A stretch of DNA of 64,000 nucleotides, from positions 26,787,701-26,851,700 of the forward strand of contig NC_088783.1 in NCBI RefSeq assembly GCF_958450345.1. The letters run 5' to 3'. The stretch comes from Calliphora vicina (lineage: Eukaryota; Arthropoda; Insecta; Diptera; Calliphoridae). Below, one piece after another: positions 59,670 to 64,000 of the stretch. The translations under genes and the position numbers were made by a program. The notes beneath the pieces were generated by a model. That model was given only the letters and a program-made list of their open reading frames with translations, did not search any database and was not told the origin of the DNA. Numbering within the stretch: position 1 is the first letter of the stretch; each line of letters begins with the position of its first letter.

Positions 59670-59892
59670 CATTTGAGGAGTTCTATTTTTCTCTTCAAGA
59701 AAGGTTTTATTTTTTTTAAAAAAAAGTTTTATTTTTCGCGTCAGAAAACAAAATTCATTTTATATAAATTGACACCTAATCAGATAGAAAGATATCATTA
59801 TATCAATAAAGAAAGGTACTGAAAAAAAGTAGAAAATAAACAAAATGAGTTTTATTTTCTGACGGGAGAAATAAAACTCCTCAAATTAAATT
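59670..59892. mobile_element. Possible ~220-bp inverted-repeat element
   Basis: tttgaggagttctatttttc near 59673 faces gagaaataaaactcctcaaa near 59867. Inwards, 'ttttatttttcgcgtcagaa' faces 'gttttattttctgacggg'. Limits and target duplication are not settled. Confidence 0.5.
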
Positions 59893-59916
59893 TCACGCAA
59901 GATTTTAAAAAATAAA

Positions 59917-60070
59917 TGTTGCTACAATCATGTGAAAGGTAATTTTAACATGTTATTGCTATCGTAATCATATAAATAGTTACAGGGAATATAACATTGC
60001 TAAAAAAAACTTGTAAAAATATTGAAATGGTTACAGTGAACATGTCCAAATATATTTTTTGCTCTGCGTG
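59917..60070. mobile_element. Palindromic MITE family 'cacNcagag', copy 6 (right third)
   Basis: Reads 'gctacaatcatgtgaaaggt', 'catgttattgctatcgtaat', 'cttgtaaaaatattgaaatg', 'acagtgaacatgtccaaata' and ends gctctgcgtg. The rest of the element is absent. Confidence 0.65.
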
Positions 60071-61530
60071 TAGTTAAAAGGCTGTTGTAAAATATTTAGA
60101 AGCAATTCTGATTATTTTAGTTCGAGTTATTTTGCAACGAACATGAATGTTTTTAACAATCAATGTAACTTGATATTCATATTCGTTGAATGTAAAATAT
60201 GCGATTAATATAGAAATACCGATTTTTGATATAACAAATTTTAAGATCCCGCCTTTTTATACTATTTTCTTCGAATACCGAATTTTTCTTCCTTCATATG
60301 CCGAATTTTGGTAAAAACCATCTTGTCAGGTTATTCATAATTCAATAAAATGATTACAAAAACAAGCTCTAGCTAACAATTACTTACAAATTATTAGAAT
60401 TGTTTAAGAAAACTTAGTGTTTTTCGTACAACTTATTGAGTATTTGAATAAAGCACTAAATAAATAAAATATTGTTCAATTTAGTGAACCTTTATAATAT
60501 AATAAACTTACTAATAAACTTACTTCCTCTAAAAAATTTCCAAAAAGTTAAAAATGCACATACCTGCAAAGACAAAAAGGGAAAAACTACTTTAATATAC
60601 AAATTTAAAGCATTAAGATATGTAAAGTAAAAGTTAAATTTAAATCAATACAAAAATGTATAATACACATATCTCAAAGCAGTATAAAACCAACATTTTA
60701 CATTCTAATACATACAAATTTCCCCCACTATCACTTGTTTGAGTTGGACAGCCTTTAGATTATTTCTGACAATTTGTGTCACAAGGAGGAAATGGTAAAT
60801 AGTTTCATCAAGTCTTAAATCCTTTTTACACTTGTTTTGAAACATACACCCTTACATCCCTACATATATTTAAATTTGTCCATGCTTTACATAATAAAGA
60901 TTGATGTGTTTAGAAATACATCCTTCTACCATTTTGACAGCTATGTTGGGACGACGTCACTGTCTTCCTGAAATCTAATATTTACTACAGATTGTGTTAA
61001 GGAAACAGTAGGTGACATGCAAGTGGCAAATTAGATATGGTCAGTATTAAATTCCAATTCATTTATTAAATAAAAACGTTAGTATTACATATTTCTTTAT
61101 CAGAATAAATTACCTAAACCTTTACACGTTTACAAAGTAAGCCTTGTAGCTGGCTACTTTTCGTTTCTCTTTTGGGGGAAAATATTTTGTTAAGCTGTTT
61201 CTTTTATGATAATGTCTTTTTATATTAACATACAAATGTATTGTACATAGGACTGTTAGTCTGTGTAAATATGTGACCTTTAATTAAAATATAATGGTAA
61301 GTTATGTCTACACCTATGTATATACACATAATTGTATTATTTGTTGAGATAATCACTTGACAACTTTATCTCATTTAACTTAATAGTAAATAATTTATCT
61401 TTGATTTTCATTAAGTTAAATGTTTTTCCTTATTTTGTTATTCTTATTTTACTACTGTTTGTTGTTTAAAGTTCAATAATGTATTTGCTTTAGTATTTAT
61501 TTAATATTCCTTTAGTATGATTTCATTTGT
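60071..61530. other. AT-rich non-coding stretch, nothing recognised
   Basis: No element ends, RNA genes or coding similarity were seen. Confidence 0.55.
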
Positions 61531-61534
61531 TGAT

Positions 61535-61730
61535 TTACTCTGTTTCTTCACCTGCAAGTCCCTGGGGTATAATAATTTGAATTCTGCTTTCGCATTGTAA
61601 ATTTTCAGAAATAAACCCAGCAGTTTGAAAAATGCCAATAGGAAACCTTACACTAGCTATGTTACTACATGTATAATGAACTAGTTCGCTGTGGCTATAT
61701 TTCCCCAGCTTATGCACTAATAAACAATAA
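61535..61730 (-). other. Unassigned open segment, possible exon
   Basis: A 60-codon minus frame, including QTAGFISENLQCESRIQ and IIIPQGLAGEETE before the stop, has a more even amino-acid make-up than other frames here. Upstream, ttgtttattag could act as a 3' splice site, and cttgcaggtgaag near 61553 could act as a donor. I do not recognise the protein. It could be an exon of a long gene or a piece of an unknown element. Confidence 0.25.
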
Positions 61731-61916
61731 TCAGATATTCGTCTAGGGTTTTGAAAATAAATTCAAGTAAAATAAAATTATCTTAAATATACCACTACGG
61801 TGACCACATGTAATGCTAAATGTGGCCATTAGTGTTTTTGTTCTCACTGATGATGCAAAAAATGCAAATATAGCGATGCAGTTCTTAATAACAAATAGAG
61901 AGCAGTACAAACAAGA

Positions 61917-62008
61917 TCTCTGTAGCTTAGTGATTATCGAATTTAACTATTAAATGAGAGGTTATGAGTTCAACCGCGCTCTCCAAAAATTTAATTTTAT
62001 CTTTTTTT
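61917..62008 (+). other. tRNA-like sequence with pol III terminator (pseudogene or SINE head)
   Basis: An A-box-like tagcttagtga (61923-61933) and a B-box-like gagttcaaccgc (about 61966-61977) are 43 bp apart, followed by a run of seven T at 62002-62008. The anticodon arm does not give a standard loop with T33 and the acceptor arms do not pair. A functional tRNA is therefore unlikely. Confidence 0.4.
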
Positions 62009-62728
62009 CTCTCTCAACTGCAAGAGTAATAGTACTATTGAATTTAATAGTGAAAAGTTCTGTAGAGTGTGCCAATCAGTCAATTACAATGATATCCCTG
62101 TTAAATTCACCAGTCAATAATACTGCTCGGTGATTGAAAATTCACTAGTAACAGTTCGCAGTGGCTAACTAGTTCAATGAACTGCAGGGAGAGTAAACAC
62201 ACAAAAACACACTCCTACTAATACTTTTACATTTAAAAGTAAACCAAGCATAAAATGAAAATAAACGTAGTGCTTTTGCTTTGCTTTAATGTCCTTTGGG
62301 CATTTTTTTCTGTTTGGTTTTGATTTGTAAAAGTGTAAAATTGTCAAGTTAAATGTTTCAAAGAGACAATGCTTTGCGTTGGTATTTTCAGTTATGATTT
62401 TGACAAATATTTCTTGTTGCATTTTTTGTTTACTGGCTTTATTGTCTCGAAGGCATCATCCATTGTTTATGATGAAATATGACTGATGACAAATGATTTT
62501 AAAGGGCTGCTGGTAAAACCAGGTGTCTTAAAGTAATTTTAAACATACTGGTTCAATTATAGCTAGTTGTAGTTATAACTTATAGTAAGTTAAAAAAAAC
62601 GGGCCTGATAAAAGCTAAATGTAAGATAAAATTTGGCATGTCATGCCTGTTATGAATAAAGTATCAATAAAATTGATTTTACAAAACTTGTGTATAAGAA
62701 AAAGGGACAGCAGAATGATACTAAGCCC
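62009..62728. other. Non-coding stretch, nothing recognised
   Basis: Short words such as 'agttcgcagtggct' (62153) echo 'agttcgctgtggct' (61683). No element could be defined. The minus frame at 62174-62422 is unsupported. Confidence 0.45.
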
Positions 62729-63213
62729 AGCGATATATGATTTTTGTGAGTTAAATGAAGTAAAATGACGTCTTCCCAGAATAAAAATTTTAAGATCGTT
62801 TTGGTGAGTAAAGTAGCTACTTCCTGAGTGAAATATTAAAAAAAATTAAAACTGACTACACTTTAGTTTACTTAGGGACACTAAAGTAACAGCTAACTAG
62901 ATACTAGATAACCTCAGATTAATCTCAATGCAACCAATATATCAAATTATATATGAAAAATTCAGCCGTTTAGTTCTTCATCAGACTTTCACGAATGAAA
63001 TTCAAAAACCCGAATGGTAAAATATTAAAACATCTCTTGTATCCAATGTACCAGGCTAAGAAACTTCAATGTATGTATATGACCCCAATAAAGGACAATC
63101 GTAATGTACATGATCCAAGGTTTCATCCTGCAACCCAAAACAAAACTACACTGTCTTGTGGCCCATCCTGGGACAGTTTTCCATATATATGGTCCTCAGT
63201 AGTGAATATATCT
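62729..63213. repeat. 485-bp tandem duplication, unit 1
   Basis: Starts agcgatatatgatttttgtg and ends cagtagtgaatatatct. Unit 2 (63214-63698) follows immediately, and I see no difference between the two over their whole length. Each unit covers the last part of a non-LTR ORF2 (minus strand) plus about 240 bp of its 3' untranslated region. Confidence 0.95.
62970..63213 (-). pseudogene. Non-LTR retrotransposon ORF2 C-terminus, unit 1
   Basis: The minus strand encodes CFGLQDETLDHVHYDCPLLG (63083-63142), a C...H....C-type zinc motif like that downstream of the reverse transcriptase in R1/Jockey/LOA-type elements. A stop then follows (SYTYIEVS*), with DTRDVLIFYHSGF and, after a frameshift, GFLNFIRESLMKN and a stop at 62970-62972. 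The ending 'FIRES' is shared with the copy at 38926-39072, and the positions of the motifs agree. Decayed, and no poly(A) tail was found. Confidence 0.6.
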
Positions 63214-63698
63214 AGCGATATATGATTTTTGTGAGTTAAATGAAGTAAAATGACGTCTTCCCAGAATAAAAATTTTAAGATCGTTTTGGTGAGTAAAGTA
63301 GCTACTTCCTGAGTGAAATATTAAAAAAAATTAAAACTGACTACACTTTAGTTTACTTAGGGACACTAAAGTAACAGCTAACTAGATACTAGATAACCTC
63401 AGATTAATCTCAATGCAACCAATATATCAAATTATATATGAAAAATTCAGCCGTTTAGTTCTTCATCAGACTTTCACGAATGAAATTCAAAAACCCGAAT
63501 GGTAAAATATTAAAACATCTCTTGTATCCAATGTACCAGGCTAAGAAACTTCAATGTATGTATATGACCCCAATAAAGGACAATCGTAATGTACATGATC
63601 CAAGGTTTCATCCTGCAACCCAAAACAAAACTACACTGTCTTGTGGCCCATCCTGGGACAGTTTTCCATATATATGGTCCTCAGTAGTGAATATATCT
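63214..63698. repeat. 485-bp tandem duplication, unit 2
   Basis: Identical to unit 1 by eye. It continues on the high-coordinate side into single-copy retrotransposon-like sequence. Confidence 0.95.
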
Positions 63699-64000
63699 TG
63701 AATCAAACCAGGAATCAGCCCGTTCGTTGCCAGCACTATTTCATAACTACTTCCCATCTTATACGTTGATAATTACATAAATTATTGTACGCCTTAACTT
63801 CTACTCAAATAATGGCTAACGCAAATGACGGTTCCATAACTTTCCTCTTAGAAAATCGATAGAATAACAATTAGAATCGCTTCAGTTATCTCATGTCACC
63901 AAGTATGGTTTGACCACTGGTGCCTATTTGGTATTAGGATATCAACGATTTTATGCAGCACTACACCCGGTCATCGATATGCCCTACCAAAATATGTAAA
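63455..64000 (-). pseudogene. Non-LTR retrotransposon ORF2 C-terminus, unit 2, extending to the window edge
   Basis: Repeats the zinc motif (63568-63627) and FIRESLMKN end (63457-63495). On the 5' side, just outside the duplication, a minus-strand frame reads AGNERADSWFDSRY (about 63690-63731). 'GNE.AD' is the signature near the end of the RNase H domain in R1/I/LOA-type elements. Further upstream the frame is broken by several stops. The element continues past the window. Confidence 0.5.

Noticed and set aside
62995..63701. Two identical plus-strand frames (76 and 73 codons) as a duplicated gene
   Set aside because: They are antisense to the zinc motif of a non-LTR ORF2 and are duplicated only because of the 485-bp tandem unit.

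Overview
This 64 kb window is AT-rich (roughly 70% or more by eye) and reads as non-coding DNA from a higher fly (Diptera: Brachycera, probably a calyptrate such as a blow fly or muscid). I infer this from the dispersed repeats of the 'tatacccta...cccgaccatatgat' and 'acaagtaagagNgNtatattcggctg' type common in such genomes, from mariner, piggyBac, hAT and Helitron relics, and from CA/CAA microsatellites. I find no intact host protein-coding gene. Open frames are short, and the ones that carry recognisable protein similarity are decayed transposon proteins. The window could be intergenic or lie inside a very large intron.

Layout. 0.5-3.4 kb: a small MITE with a perfect 8-bp target duplication, a broken mariner flanked by a diverged direct repeat, and a 1.17 kb fold-back element. 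5-9.2 kb: several short palindromic MITEs. 9.7-10.9 kb: an inverted-repeat element with a dispersed fly repeat ('family A') in its centre. 12.4-16.3 kb: three inverted-repeat elements, a GC-richer MITE beside a tiny promoter/exon/intron/exon gene fragment, and a Helitron-like 3' end. 19.1-20.3 kb: a hAT-like fold-back element with tandem-repeat arms, an 8-bp target duplication and family A in the loop. 20.7-22.2 kb: a three-level nest (Harbinger-like MITE inside a piggyBac-like element inside a second copy of the 2.2-3.4 kb element). 25-28.5 kb: a hAT relic, a Transib-like element with a 5-bp target duplication, and a palindromic MITE. 30.8-32.5 kb: a decayed piggyBac with TTAA duplications and transposase remnants. 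32.9-35.3 kb: nested MITEs and a tRNA-derived SINE with A/B boxes, poly(A) tail and a perfect 10-bp target duplication. 37.8-46.9 kb: three mariner relics, a non-LTR 3' end and a long hairpin inserted in another MITE. 49.4-60 kb: further MITE copies, a Helitron helicase relic, a piggyBac-like element with family A inside, and a second hAT element with an 8-bp target duplication. 61.5-64 kb: a tRNA-like sequence, an unassigned open segment, and the 3' end of a non-LTR retrotransposon carrying an exact 485-bp tandem duplication.

The best-supported signals come from matching termini plus target-site duplications read directly from the sequence. The main biological story is layered insertion of many DNA-transposon families. 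All three family A copies lie inside other inverted-repeat elements. One piggyBac-type insertion can be checked against an 'empty site' elsewhere in this same window. Superfamily names are inferences from terminal motifs, target duplication length and residual protein similarity judged by eye.
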